A stretch of 64,000 bases of DNA from Pachydiplax longipennis (lineage: Eukaryota > Arthropoda > Insecta > Odonata > Libellulidae), in assembly GCA_036926295.1 (NCBI GenBank), contig JAVFKF010000019.1, forward strand, positions 42,746,001 to 42,810,000, read 5' to 3'. The position numbers and the translations under genes were made by a program. A model generated the notes under the pieces. It did not search any database. It was not told the DNA's origin and worked only from the letters and a program-made list of their open reading frames with translations. Of the stretch, positions 34,021-46,864 are shown one piece after another. Position 1 is the stretch's first letter. Every line of letters begins with the position of its first letter.

Positions 34021-37000
34021 TGGGGGGTGAGATCCAAACAAGCCTTCGGGCTGAAGACTGTACAAACGAAAATGGAATGCCAGGATTTAAATGACACACA
34101 GCCGCTCACTATGCGAGAGATGAGCTATTCTACCCACACAACATTCTTCAACCGCAAGAGAAATTCCGCAAAGAGGAAGCATAATTCAATTTGCCGAGAG
34201 AGTAACATTTCTAGGGCGAAATGTGCAACCATTACCACAGAGGCACCGCCCTCTAGGAAAGCGGTTATGGCACCCTCCGCATCGAAAACCTGCGTGGTAG
34301 GGAGACAGAGTCGCCTGGGCGAAGATTCTTGAAGCTTGGCGTGTTTTCCGGAACGTTCCAAACGACTTTGGAACATCACGGAGGATTTTTATTTTACCTT
34401 TTGCGGCGGTGCTTCAAAGGTGACTCTCAAACCAGTGGAGGCGGACGGTTTGCGAGTTAGGATGTGTTGAGGAGGGCTTAGTGATGTCGGAATGAAGTTA
34501 GAGTCCCTTTTTCAGCACTGCTTTCTTTATGTCGAATACTGCAAACCTTCCGGTTAAGAGTGTTTGAATAATCCTTTGAAGAGTCTGAGGAGCGCATAAT
34601 ATATCTATAGTTCGCTCTCTCTCTATAAATCTATAATTCTGTATTTAAATCAGTCGGTGGCAAGGCTCATTATCTATCTCTCATGCTAGAAAGATAGAAT
34701 CTTTATTGGCGAAGCTAGGCCTATGGGTGGCTTTCTCTTTACCAAGACAGTTTACAATGTAATAGTTTTACTGCAAAAATAAAGAAAAATACAGAATAAA
34801 ATTTCAAGTAAAATTTCATAAAATTATTCAGGAATAAAAGTATTGAATTATGGTAAAAAATGAACTGAGCTAGAAGAATATGCAATTTTTTTACTAAAAG
34901 TCGTACGATTACGTGGGTACAAAAATAATGAAATCCGAGAAGACAGTTATCTGAATGAATAGAGAGAACGCAAAAATAGAAAAGAGAGGAAATAAAAGAA
35001 TTGCGGAAGATCACACTTAATGTCAGAGGAAAGGGAAACCAAGACATAACTGAACGGTTTTATGAAGAATATGAAATGTATGCAAATCTAACTAGCTAAT
35101 ATTACATTCTTTAATACCGTAAACATTTCTATATCTCCGACGGTACTTAGAATTTCCAATTCGAATTTTTCTCACAGTCTCAAGGTAATATAAAGTAAAT
35201 GATGTACAACTCACGAGTTCTACTTATGCATTTTTCAAATTTGAGCTCTCTTTCATTCTTTCGGTCCCAACTTCTATCGTAGATTCGCTTCTCAGATGTC
35301 CTATCCAGTTAGCTTTTTTGATTCACTCGAACTTCCTTATTTCTCCTTTTCTATTCGATGATGCTCGTTATTTCAGTGAGAGCACGCTTAAAAACTGCCT
35401 GTTTATCCGTTACTCATCATTGGCATGTTTTATAAATATGGAAAGCGACTCACCAGCATGACTTTGATCCTCCAACCGAAATAAATAAAGGAAAGCCGAA
35501 TGGCGAGTAACGAAATAAATACATTTCAGAAATCCGCAGATCAAATTTTGTCGAAATAATTTTCTGCTTTATAGAAGGATGAACAAAATTTTCATCGCTA
35601 ATTCTCACCACTCCAAAAAGGCGAAGGATTGGAATGAACAAATAAATTTTCTTCGGTGTAATAATTACGTGTTGATAACCACTGAGTTATTTTTTATAAC
35701 ATTTCAATATATTTGTTAAAAACATATATGCTATCTTCATAAATAAAGATATACTTCGTCGTTCTTATATCTAACTTCGATAGCTTGTTTAAAAAAGCAA
35801 ATGAAAGTTTTTCTAAACTCAAATTCCTATATGAAAACCTCCAAACGTTCTCAAAAGCCCATTTGGCAGGTCAAAGGGATAACGGCGTATCTCAACAACT
35901 AATTATTGGTTATAATTGATCTCTTAGGGTTACTTATTTATTATGAGTCCCAATTATGTATGATATTCTATGCATCGGGTATACTTATCAAATTCCTGTC
36001 ATGTGCTCAACATTTAGTTTCTGATACTTAATCTAGAAATTCTGCAGAGTTCTACAATTATTGCAAAGGGCGACTGCAGAAATTTAACTGCCCATGAAGT
36101 AGAGAAAAATGGAATTTATACTTTAGGGTACATTGAAACGAAAAGAATGCCTGACTTTGGTGGCGAAAATAAATAGATTCAACATGACATTTGCAAAAGT
36201 ACGAACAAAGAATCCAGCTAGGACAAGGCTAACTTCGTAGTTTCCATGAGTATATTTTTGGCTAGTTTTGATAGCGTGCTAACGTCGACAAAATAATTTT
36301 TTGAAGCTGAAAACTTTGTACATTCTTTTTCATGGCTTTTCTCGAAGTCACGCAGTGCCATACTCATTTTATCATAGAGAATCCGGCTCATGAACTGTGC
36401 TAAAATCGTTAAGTGCAGCGAGTTCAACGGAAATGGATTCTAAAGCGACAGAGATTCGTTCTTGGAAAAAACTTACACCTCGCCCACGCGTCTCTATTGG
36501 GACAGGCCGTCGACTCCGCACCAAAAAAATAGCAGTTGGCTGAGCACGGAAAGACCCCGACCCCTATGGCTTGTACCCTCCCCTTTTGAAGGCACAGAGA
36601 AATACATCATATGGATGCGCATGTAGTCTCTCTTAACGTTTTATAACCGCCACGTCGAAGCGCATCATCCGGCACGAATAATCGAGATGGGAAGAGGACC
36701 AATTATCTTCGGTGATCGTGGAGAGAGATCTTGGAAGTTGGGTAACGAAGAAATGAAAGGGAAGATCCATTAACGCATGTGCGGCATTAAGGAATGAAAC
36801 ACTCACTCATTGTATACCGAATCAGTATGTGAAGCATTATGCGTAATAAAGTATTAAATATTTATCAATGATACTTCTTTGATATTGTTTCTAGAAGCGT
36901 GTTGTTTTTGTTGGAGGGTGAACAGTCCGGCGTTTACATCCTTCGTTTTTGCTATGGAAAACAAATGAAATAATACGCACATGATGCCCTTAATATTTCA

Positions 37001-37114
37001 TCTTCCGTATATTCAAAATTACGATGAAAAACATCTAGTAAAACCATATACTGTGGTTTTTATCAGACGTCTGATTTGGCGATTGCTATTCAAAGATTTT
37101 AGATTTTAGATAAG

Positions 37115-37153
37115 TACCCCGCAAGCCGCCAGTGGCGTATGGCAGGGGGTGTA
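37115..37153 (+). repeat. Hairpin repeat family 1, copy A
   Basis: TACCCCGCAAGCCGCC, then GGCGTATGGCAGGGGGT. CCCCGC/GCAGGG and CCGCC/GGCG can pair around a tiny loop, with an unpaired AAG/TATG interior loop. The downstream GTAATGACACCATC resembles that of the other copies. Confidence 0.75.
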
Positions 37154-37513
37154 ATGACACCATCATTGTTTTCTAATCGACCCTATTAGCTTCTCAAATA
37201 GCTCGAAGTTTCAGCGTAATTCAATTAAAAAAAAATAACCGTTAAAGTTACTGAAGGAAATACACAATTAATCTTTTGCTATTTTAAAGTTAAATCTTTA
37301 TTATTCTCATGAACTACTTGATTTTAGATTTGATTCGCATAGATAAAGCATGGTAAAATAAATAAAATATATAAGAGCGCGAAAAATAATTTTGGGTACC
37401 AAAGTTATCGAAAACCATTTTTCGTCAGTATTCTCTTCTTTATTTAATGTCAACAATGGTGAATTTCAGAGCTTATTCGATTAATGTCATCAAGATGTCT
37501 ACATCTATCTAAA

Positions 37514-37553
37514 TACCCTGCAAGCCGCCTTTCGGCGTGTGGCAGGGGGTGTA
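37514..37553 (+). repeat. Hairpin repeat family 1, copy B
   Basis: TACCCTGCAAGCCGCC, TTTC, GGCGTGTGGCAGGGGGTG: the best-preserved copy, 400 bp from copy A in the same orientation. Paired arms ACCCTGC/GCAGGGGGT and CCGCC/GGCG. Confidence 0.8.
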
Positions 37554-37759
37554 AACACCAAAGGATTGAGCTACTTTTTTAGTTTGATATTATCGTTCGC
37601 GGAAAGAATTGAGTCCTTAAAATGACTTTTTCTTGTCAAATTCGCTACTTGACTGATAACAGACCACGGGTACTAACTGAATAGTACCCTACATGTCACG
37701 ATGAAAACAAAAACTTCTTTTCAGGTTGCGTTATTTATAAGAGATTTCGATGCGACTGA

Positions 37760-38110
37760 AAACCGAATGAGTGCCGAAGATGGGGCGTTAGGAACGGAGA
37801 GTTAGAGCGGCCCTCGCAGGCGGCAGAGGATGAATGAAACCGAGGCAACTCTCGCCTATGATAAGACCGCGGAAATTTGTGGAGAAGATGATAGAAATTT
37901 CTCGGAGAGGTGAACACGACTTTGGTACGCGATGGCCGTGCGCCTGCGCTGATGAGGACGACGCTCTCCGCATGCTACGTGTTGCCAAGAGCCCATGTGA
38001 CACCTGCTGGGAGAAGGACTGCGGTTAGCTCTGCTGTGGGGGGAGGGAAGACCACGTTTACATCCACTCTCGAGTCGCCAAACAAGGCTTTACCTCGGAT
38101 TACGAAGATG
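37760..38110. other. GC-rich CpG-containing block
   Basis: About 350 bp clearly richer in G+C and CpG than its surroundings, with overlapping short ORFs in several frames on both strands, which high G+C alone explains. Could be a promoter or enhancer, an exon of an unseen transcript, or a repeat. No family resemblance seen. Confidence 0.4.
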
Positions 38111-39149
38111 CTTTGATCCAGGATCTTAACCAACGTTAGCCGAAAAGAAATTCCTCATGAGTTACCAAAACCTTACACACACAAAACAGGCCAGAAACTA
38201 CCAATTTAATTTTCTATCACGATTCTAGGAGAAAAGAAGTCGTGGGATGTTTAACAATAGCAACAGGACGGCCCTTACAGAGTTGCCAAACAACCTTTAA
38301 CAGTTAGAAGCCCTATCTAAATTGAAAACATATAATAAGAAATGTTTGAATGAAATGAGTAATCATATAGTATGAATATTTATCATGTCTAATTTAAGCC
38401 ATTAAGCAAAAGCACGAATCTAATTTAAGTCATCAAAAGTAGCACCAAACGAGCAACAGTACCTCCAGAAAAACCTTCGGGCTTCGGAGATTTCACTATT
38501 TTCCAATACCTTCATTGAAGCATGGTTTTCGTAGCTATATCATGTATACTAAATTTTGTCGGAGTTATAATTTTTGTAACCAGTCTGATTCAAAATAATC
38601 TGAATGTTGAGTGAATCAAAAATCAAAAATTTGTATCTGTTATGTATTGTCTGTATTATATAATTACCGAATATCTAAATTTATACACACGATAAATATG
38701 CACTATTATTGTATAAAATATCGATATTGACCAAACGGTAACAACGAGGTTTTACCAAAACCAGTAGCAGTGCAGAAAAGTCTGCAATGGAGAACTCCCA
38801 ATTAAGGTAATTAATCCCTGAAAACTTAATTTCTTAATTCCCCAAAATTAATTAGTAAACTGGTGAACTTTCAATTGTGTACAGCCGAATGATACTAGGG
38901 GGTAGTACTAAGACCTTCAAAAAATAACCTAACTATAACATCCTATAATAATAACGCAGTGAAAAGTTTATGCATAATGGTTTAACCAAAAATACACTAA
39001 AACTAATTCTTAACCCATTCATATACTTCTTAATCTTCAAAATTTCTAACCTCTTTCTTTAGATTCTTTCGTACCATCTCATAAAGCACAAATGAAAGCC
39101 TCGTTAGCCTACGGCACAGAATGGACCGCAAGTTGCAACTGGTTTGATC

Positions 39150-39180
39150 TCCCCTACCAAACGCCATTGGCTGCTAGCAG
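39150..39180 (-). repeat. Hairpin repeat family 1, degenerate copy G
   Basis: On the minus strand CTAGCAGCCAATGGCGTTTG then GTAGGGG keeps the GCC-AATGGCG-GGTAGGGG outline of the family with several substitutions. Confidence 0.45.
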
Positions 39181-40311
39181 AATATGCCTTAAAACGTCAC
39201 CATAAGGCCTATAGGCCAGGTGGTATTGCCATCCATATTCGAATGACACGATCTATGACAGGGCTGACAAAGGCTTTATAAAAGTGAGCGTATTTTTCCT
39301 CAAAAGACCTCACCGTCTACTGACGTGTGTGGAAAAGTAATTGGAATGTAATTCCAGCATTTATCAAGCATTTCGAGAGAGGGAATGTACGTCTCAACGT
39401 GCATATAAGTAGTAATTTTGCAATAAAGTTCAAGTAGAAGTGAATAAAAAAATAAAAAAAAAAATATTTTTAATAGCAGTAAGATAAACTAAAAATGATA
39501 ATGAACTTTCATTATTCAGACCGAGAAAAAGTTTTCACATATACGTATACTAAAAAGTATAAAGACACCTAAAACATAAGTATACAGATATCTATCATAG
39601 CATCTATTTTGCGCTTAAAACACGAATGTAATTATATTTTTAGATAACTAGGATAAAATCAACTGAAATAGTGAATATTAGTACTCCTAGTATAGGAAAA
39701 AGATACGAATGACAGGTTGGGTAATCGGTCCTATGATATCATTACAATGACTGAATTATGTTAACACGAATCATTTCGTATTATACAATCAGTGAGCGAA
39801 TTTATTAATTCCTAGCCATGACATGTGCCATTGGTCATTCACAGAATTATCCAGGGCAGTGAGATTGAGGGCATATCGTACAAATGTATACTCCCATGGG
39901 ACCTCTTCAATCTTGTACTCCGTGAGTGGCTGGCTATCTTTTAATTATCCACTTTCCTTTTCTGTCTAATTTTATTAAAAGGAACAGTTTTTGAGTTTTT
40001 ATCCGCTCGATTGAGAGTAAATTGATTAGAGCTAGTAGGTTACCAATTGAATTACTTCGCTCATAGGCCATCATCACATACAATTGTCAATGATTTTAAG
40101 GAAATGTATGTAATCTTGTTCGAGAGAGATCGTTGCAGTTCGAATTGTATCATCTGCTGTTATTTTATTAACTATTCATGGCTTACATTTGTTGCTTCAA
40201 TCTTTATAGAAAAATTTCGTATGTTTTCTTATGTGAGCTATGTAAATTATTATGTAAATTCAAAGTTAGACCGTATATTCCTAAGACCTTTCAATAATTA
40301 ATATCACATGT

Positions 40312-40350
40312 GCATCCCAAAAGCAGCCAGTGGCGTATAGCATAGGGTAA
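40312..40350 (+). repeat. Hairpin repeat family 1, degenerate copy C
   Basis: CATCCCAAAAGCAGCCAGTG followed by GCGTATAGCATAGGGTAAAT; same layout as copy A with the stem partly broken. Confidence 0.6.
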
Positions 40351-41204
40351 ATTAACGCAATTATCCTTAACTGAAGCCTGTTAGCTTCCCAAATGTCCTG
40401 CAGAGAAAACTGCCAGAAGTAACTGTATGTAGCGAATATTCTTTGCAACGCTTCTTTGCTCGTTTTTTTTCGATATATGTGCTCGTTTACGTTAATTATG
40501 ACGAATTGTTGTAAATATATCTCATCTACCACAATCTTTCTTTTTTTGATTTCAGGCTTCTCTCCCTCGCAAGGAAGAATGTGATGAAATGCCAAAGATT
40601 TCTGAAATGAATATTAATAACATAGAAATGCTTTTGATAGGAATCGTTATTATTATTAGTTTTTATAATTTTAATGAGTAAGAATTTATATTTAATTGGT
40701 TCTAATTTACTGTAATACGGTCATTCTAAGATGTGCAATGTTACGTTGTTTGTAAGTTTTCTGTCTCTTTTTTTTCAAACATTTTTTTCTTCATTCTAAA
40801 TTTCTTATTATGTAATTTGAATTTACTTTTTTCTATTCCATTTGATTTTTCTATTTTATATCGTAAACTCCCATTTTATTTTTTTACTGTTGTTTGCGAT
40901 ATTTTTGTTCCCCCTTCTTTGCGGGTATTTTACCGGAAAGTGTCTCTTTTTTCTTTCTTTGTCAAGCTGAAGTTGCAAAGATATTTTCCCGCACAATAAC
41001 CTTTCAATTCTTGTAATAATTGTAATTTTATAGCGACATAGTAATTTATGATAAAATATTAATATATTTGTAAATAATTGTCAAAATTATAACGACATAC
41101 GAGATTAGATGGATGGAACGGCCCATGAACCTAAAAGGGTCTACCTCTAGTATCTATCTAACAGAACTAAGTAACAGAAACCACATCAGTTACTTCTTCC
41201 AGAA

Positions 41205-41580
41205 ATTCTATATTGATGAATTTTTCAAAAGCCTTTCGTCGATTATCTTACATCCTCTATCAGAGTGAGTGTCACCCGAGGAAATTTATCATAGACTGCT
41301 GTTGATCCTGAAATCTCTGCTAAAGAAACGAGCTGCCCATCGTTGGATCACCTCTAAATCGGAGACGATATAACCTCAGGAAGATCCCAAATCGTACTGT
41401 AATATCTGGGAGGTCGAATAAGGGGAAAATAAGTTATTTCATTGATTCGGAGTGGACAAATCTTCCGAATTGTACGAATTAATCCTTGAATTACATTGGT
41501 CATCACGCATCGAATACACTCTTAAAAGGATTTACTCCTCTAACTGTTAACTGTAACCCCGAAAAATTTATTACATAATT
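41205..41580 (+). repeat. Decayed retroelement-like fragment
   Basis: Shares TCTATATTGATGAATTT, CTTTCGTCGATTATC and CTGCTGTTGATCCTGAAATC with a copy at 57.86 kb, in the same order. The segment AAACGAGCTGCCCATCGTTG followed by GATC resembles, from memory, the antisense of the final reverse-transcriptase/RNase-like portion in a very widespread arthropod repeat whose other end bears the CCCTGC hairpin. No open frame remains on either strand. Confidence 0.45.
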
Positions 41581-41965
41581 CATATGGTCTCCATAGGATA
41601 TATTATTCATAAAAATTATTGAATGCTCCAAGATACATCCGTGGATTTGAATCCAGGGTGTCGAACAGAAATATTCGTTCTGGTTTACGCTCTAGTTCAT
41701 AGAAACATCGAAATATAGATTCAATTCCGGTTTCGCATCTTCTGTCAACGTCAAACCGTTTTTTAATCCTAACATTATTATGTTGTATCCTTCTGGAAAT
41801 TCTATTATTTCTAGCTTTTTATGTATACAACATTACCCCAAATTTTAGAATAAAACTTAATAATAGTCAGTTGCAAGTCGAAGTTACACATGTTTAGTGA
41901 ACCCTCCTCCAATTGCCCATAAATAGGATATGAATTGCTGAGAAATAAACTTCGGAACAGGGTAA

Positions 41966-42502
41966 TTATTGGTTCTTGGTTTCGGTTAGGGTTTCAGAAC
42001 TTTTCGATTCAGTTTTGGTTTTTACTCCGGCAGAATTAACGTTTTCTCGGCTTCTAGTTCGATGTCCTACTTGAAACATTTCAAGGTGTTTTTCAGAGAA
42101 TTCTAGAATGGGTTTTGGGAATATAAAAGCGTGTAATGCGTTGTCCGCTATTAGTGAATGAAAGACGGAAATTGCTTGGTTGCGCTGCCTTGAAAATTTT
42201 ATAGAATTCGAGTGAAAGGGTCTTACAAAGAAATGAACAAAGTGGGGGAGATAACGGGTTTCAAACCCCAACCAAATTTGCCCAGAACATGGTAAATTTT
42301 TGTTCTGCCACGAGAGAAATATGGCTATAGGTCCTCCAACCCCTTCTCTCCTAAGGGTTTGAAGCTCCCCTAGAAAGGAATTTCTGGCTTCGGCCTTGGT
42401 CTTGAGGACCCCCTTGGATAGACCAACCCTTTTTGCTGATTCACTAAAAAGGGTTGTTTCGGTTCTTACAGAATAGCGCAATCCATTTCCCTTCATCCTC
42501 AA
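41966..42502 (-). other. 178-codon ORF, unrecognised
   Basis: The longest open frame outside hipk. It has a Lys/Arg/Ser/Thr-rich C-terminal third (KTKTESKSSETLTETKNQ) and no signal peptide, membrane segment or motif I can name. There is no supporting splice structure or neighbouring exon. It may be chance or a repeat-derived frame. Confidence 0.2.
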
Positions 42503-44287
42503 TCATTGCAAGGCTAATGCGCATTTGTAAAAAGCTTAATGGTTGTGAACAACAACACTACAGTTTAACACTTTTAAAGGCATAAATACAGCAAAGTGAA
42601 TATATGTTATAAACGAAAACAACGGAAAAATTAAGATTTAAACGAAAGATAAGATTTAAAAAGAGATAAATAAATATTATAATTAATTCTATGTAACACT
42701 GTTTGTCGAAATCATGAATGAATTTGTTAGGCGAAACTTAAAAAAGTTATATGGTATCCATTTCTGAGTTTTCCTACAGGGAAGACTTCAACAATTGATC
42801 ATATAATATGATTATTAATACATTTTATACTACTGATAGATTAAAAATCAAGTATCAGCATTCAGTTTAATATTAATGCAAGTTAATCGTCAACGATTGC
42901 AAAAACAGTTATAAAATAAAAATACCAATCAAAAACGGTTAACTTTCAATACGCTATAACGCTATATTGTTAAGTATCACTCTTAAAATAATCTATCTAG
43001 ATCGTAGAGAAATAAGACCTTGGAGCTGTCTAAAGAGTCAATGGGTTCCAAAATGTCGGGAGGATTCCAATGGTAATTTTATCAACGAACATGAAGTTAA
43101 TATCGATGAATCACACCTATCGCTCGATTTGCTCGCATTTAAGCTAGGAAAATTAATTTTTAAGTTTAAAGGTTTTTTTACTTTTCCATGTATGTGTCTG
43201 AATCGTACCAAATATTTTGAAAAAATATTTTCCTGCGTTTTAGAAAAAGAGTACTGACGCGAACTTAAAAAACTGCAATTAAAAGAGAACTGTGATTTTT
43301 TAAGCGGGCCCTGCGGCAACCCTTTGGACCAAAGCCTCTCACAATCAGATTCAAGAGAATACCCTGAAGGCAAGATTAGTTACGAGACTGAATTTTACGA
43401 TAGGTTTGCATGTTATTAAACCAAGCCAGTGCTAAGTAGGCGAGCAAAATCCTAAGGCATTTGCCTGTTGCTACTCGTGACTTCGAAGGTCACAAGGACA
43501 GCTCGAACCATCTTATATCACATCAACAAGATTTTCTGGTACTGATTTAAACAAGAACTTGACTTCGGTCCTTTTGTTCTTACATTTACACGAAAATAAG
43601 AAAAGAAAGCTTAAGAATGTAAGAAGTGGATTCTCGAATCCTCACGCATTGATTTCGGAAAATTATGCATGCACAATGTTTAAATGCCGAAACCTTAATT
43701 GTAGCGGAGTGGAAAACAACCTGCATGTGCACTCTTCCATGTCCGAGTTCGGCAATGATCATTTCCGCCGAACGAATCGGCATTCCAGACTTGGCTCGAT
43801 CTAACATTCAGAGTTCGAACTACCTGCCAGATTGGTTCGAGTGTACTCGTCTCCATATTCATCCACTGCATTCTACTTTTGGCAGGCATTTGCGGACGCA
43901 AATTACCCATGAATTACATTGAAAGGAGAGGCTGAATTAGTTGTGGATAATACTGGGATTTTCAGTGCTAAGAAAGTTCTAACATTCCTCCTCTATCAGT
44001 GTCAAACTTATAAAATTTAGATTTAACATATAATTTTATCCTTATATACCTCCGCCCTATGTCCGACCTATACCTATTGATATCGTCCATCGTCTTTGAG
44101 AATCACTTTCTGCGTATAAATTATTCAGTCGTAAACCCTACCAAAACCTAGAATAGGGGAATGAGGCTTATTAGGCCAGATGAGGCCTGAGGTTGCTTTC
44201 TACAAAGAGCCAGATTAATATTACTTAAGAGTCAGACAGTTTACAACATACTAGTAGGAAAGAACTCATCTCATCCCTCCAACCTTT

Positions 44288-44362
44288 GCTACGAAAAGCT
44301 TTGGAGAGGGGGATTAGGGGACTTGGCAAAATGAGGAGTGAGGTAGTTTGCTTTTCTTCCCT
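44288..44362 (-). repeat. Dispersed repeat family 2, copy 2
   Basis: On the minus strand it reads AAACTACCTCACTCCTCATT, TTGCCAAGTCCCC, then CTCTCCAAAGCTTTTCGTAG; inverted relative to the copies at 33.9, 53.8 and 56.0 kb. Confidence 0.65.
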
Positions 44363-46016
44363 CTCTGAACCAGAATCAACATATGAACGAACCTGAAGCA
44401 GAACATGCTCACGTAAGTGAAGCACAATAACTGCGAGTAGCACTTTTTGTAGCATTCCACAAGGAGAGACCTTATTCAATGCCATTCTTCAGCATCACTC
44501 ATACATCAGTAGTGTTAGACAGGAATAATCATACAAGCCGATCAGATACTGAGGAAAAATCTGAGATTTAGATGCAAGGACTTGTTACTATAACACCAGG
44601 ACGCTTCTAACATTAATTTCTTCCGCGAACGACCTGCAACCGTAACCAGGAAAAGAGACTATATAGCGCATGCACACCCAGTTCCATGATGAGACATATA
44701 GGTAGAAGTAGATGTACTCACATTTGAATTTATACAAATACAAATGATACCTCGGCTAACGATGACAATTCCTTCCGGATTCACATCCGTCAGTCAAAAT
44801 CTTTAATGGAAACGTGATTTCCCATAGATTTCCATAAAAAATTTTTTGACTCGTTCTGAATGCTACTCACTAATTAAAGATAAGTTTAATGAAATAGTAA
44901 AAAGCACTCTATGAGAGGGCAATAACACAGCAAAGACTGAGATGAACAATTCATTCCAATTGGATAGAGAGTGAAAAGAAGAATGAAATAATCAAAGGAC
45001 ATTTTCACATTTTCACGTTTGAAATTTACCAAACAATAAATTCCGCTTTTCCGACACACATAGATACTTTTTCATTCGTTGGCATAGAGCCAGAGAAGCA
45101 TCAAATAGTTCAAACGATGGGAAATAGTCAGTGAAAAACCGAATAGAACCATTTCGTTTATTCGGAGCACAAAGGATAGAGTGAAAATCGAAACGTATTA
45201 TTCGATGGAAGCAAATAACTGAATTCTTTTCATTCGGTTGTTCCCACCTCTACACGCATCCATTAACATTCATTAGCTGAATCCTTATTCGTGTGTTTTG
45301 CGCTTTATTTGAAGCAATCCGAGTTTTAATGTTCTGGAATATTGAATCGATGTTCTCCTTGAATTTCTGTTTTCCCAGTTTCTCTCACCTAGCTTGATGA
45401 ATTTAAATTTTCTACGTTGACGGAATTTCATTCAATGAAGAGTTTCAATAAATGTATATTTGTGAACACTTGTTCCTTATTTATACATTTAAATTCTTAC
45501 ATAAATACTCATTCATAAGATATTAGTCATCTCTTTTCACTGGCGTGTTGGTTGGCATGCTTACGGTAAACTTATTCGTTCTTAAATTCAAAAGCTACCA
45601 ATATTATGGATTTATTTACGACTTAGTTTGTAGAGAATTTCACTCTTTTACTCGGTCTTTATCTGGATGAGTTATATAATTTTTAATCTGTTTATTTTTA
45701 ATAAGTTTTTTAATATGTTTCGAATATTCCTCTGTCAATAATAAAATCCGCCAATTCGTTGCGATTCTGGTATTTACAATTTATTAAGCATCCATCAAAC
45801 ACTCTAGCAAATATCACCTTATATAATTTCAAATAAAAAATGTATAGTTTCATATAGCTTTACAACTCACGCATTCTGGATTATAAGGACCAGATACATA
45901 CAATAATAGAAGCATTTTTAAACAATTTGGAATAGGTTTCCTCTCATTTGATGGGGGGTCACTAGTAATTAAAATAATGTGCCATTACCAAACTGGAAAC
46001 AGTTCGTGGATTTGAT

Positions 46017-46450
46017 ATGCACGCCATCATCAGCACGACGTCAAAGAACGTGACGGAGCATCACGGCAACATCAAACATTTTCATGAGCGAAGAGAAAAA
46101 CCCCTTCTTCTATGTGGAGCGCACAAATGCTTAAACATAAGAGCGGCTGTTCGAAGTCCTCGCTCTGCTTTCTGTCGAAAAAGTATTACTCCGCTCACTT
46201 TAAGTATAAAGGCGCAAATAGGACGCCAAGTCTGCTCTCTCCAAGTAGAATCGACTTGGTGGAATCGATCCTTGAAAACTTTTTGTTGAAAGAGGGCGAA
46301 ATAGAACGCGCGGAAATACACCTAATGCGGAAGGGCCCTCGGAAAAGGGGTGACCGCTCTTCCGGGATTCATTCCGGGAGACTCGGGCCCGGAGGCGGGA
46401 TGGTCTTCCGGAGCCCGAGGTGCAAAGCCCAGATCGAGGTCTCATTTTGA
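46017..46450. other. GC-rich CpG-containing block
   Basis: About 430 bp, with the highest G+C around 46,320-46,440 (CCGGGAGACTCGGGCCCGGA and nearby). Open frames overlap on both strands (90 and 112 codons plus, 79 and 81 codons minus), as expected from composition, and none resembles a known protein. Role unknown. Confidence 0.4.
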
Positions 46451-46770
46451 AGTTCTCATCTTAGAACCTGAAATGTAACTCCTACCTTATAAAAAATACA
46501 AGATTGAAAATACAACTGTCTTTAAGGCATATTTAATGAATTTTTTGCGATGTACCGGCGAGATGTCCTATAAATTAAGTCTTGGTGTACTGTTGTGGTG
46601 TCTAATACTATCTGTACATAGAGTAATGTTATTTTGGAATGTTTATTTGTTTAAGACTTCTGGTTTGAGGGATGGTGGATAAAATTGTGTAAGTGTTCTT
46701 GGACAATGATCGGGGCTGCCATCTGAAGAAATTTATATGCAGCTCATATATAATAAATAAATAATAAATT

Positions 46771-46864
46771 ACACTACCGGTTTTGATATTTTGATCTTAT
46801 CTTCGGGTGCAATGACCATATGTGACACCCGAAGATGGCATGAACATATCGAAGCCGGTAGTGT
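46771..46864. repeat. 39-bp fold-back element
   Basis: Two inverted arms, 46,771-46,809 and 46,826-46,864, match at 32 of 39 positions around a 16-bp spacer. The outer ends are ACACTACCGG and CCGGTAGTGT; the inner ends CTTCGGGTG and CACCCGAAG. It is flanked on the left by an AATAAATAAATAATAAA tract, typical of a retroelement tail. Related to the remnant at 9.7 kb through the GATGGC and CCGGT-GTGT blocks. Confidence 0.7.

Larger units (their letters stand above)
30001..37114. other. Intergenic, no gene recognised
   Basis: AT-rich with repeat remnants listed separately. A GC-richer patch at about 34,000-34,450 carries a 101-codon plus-strand ORF (34,027-34,332) and an opposing minus-strand ORF; neither resembles a family, and overlapping open frames on both strands are expected from the base composition. 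Another CpG-rich patch lies at 36,460-36,720. Confidence 0.65.
37560..46000. other. Intergenic with decayed repeats, no gene recognised
   Basis: Contains repeat copies listed separately, the GC-rich block at 37.76-38.11 kb and a 178-codon ORF at 42.0-42.5 kb. The remaining ORFs are short and unlike known proteins. Confidence 0.65.

Noticed and set aside
34027..34379. A gene from the opposing 101- and 84-codon ORFs
   Set aside because: Open frames on both strands follow from local base composition; no motif, start context or partner exons.
30001..37114. Telomere-type TTAGG repeats or satellite array
   Set aside because: No run of TTAGG or any long tandem array was seen; only two short tandem duplications occur in the window, near 50.55 and 52.77 kb.
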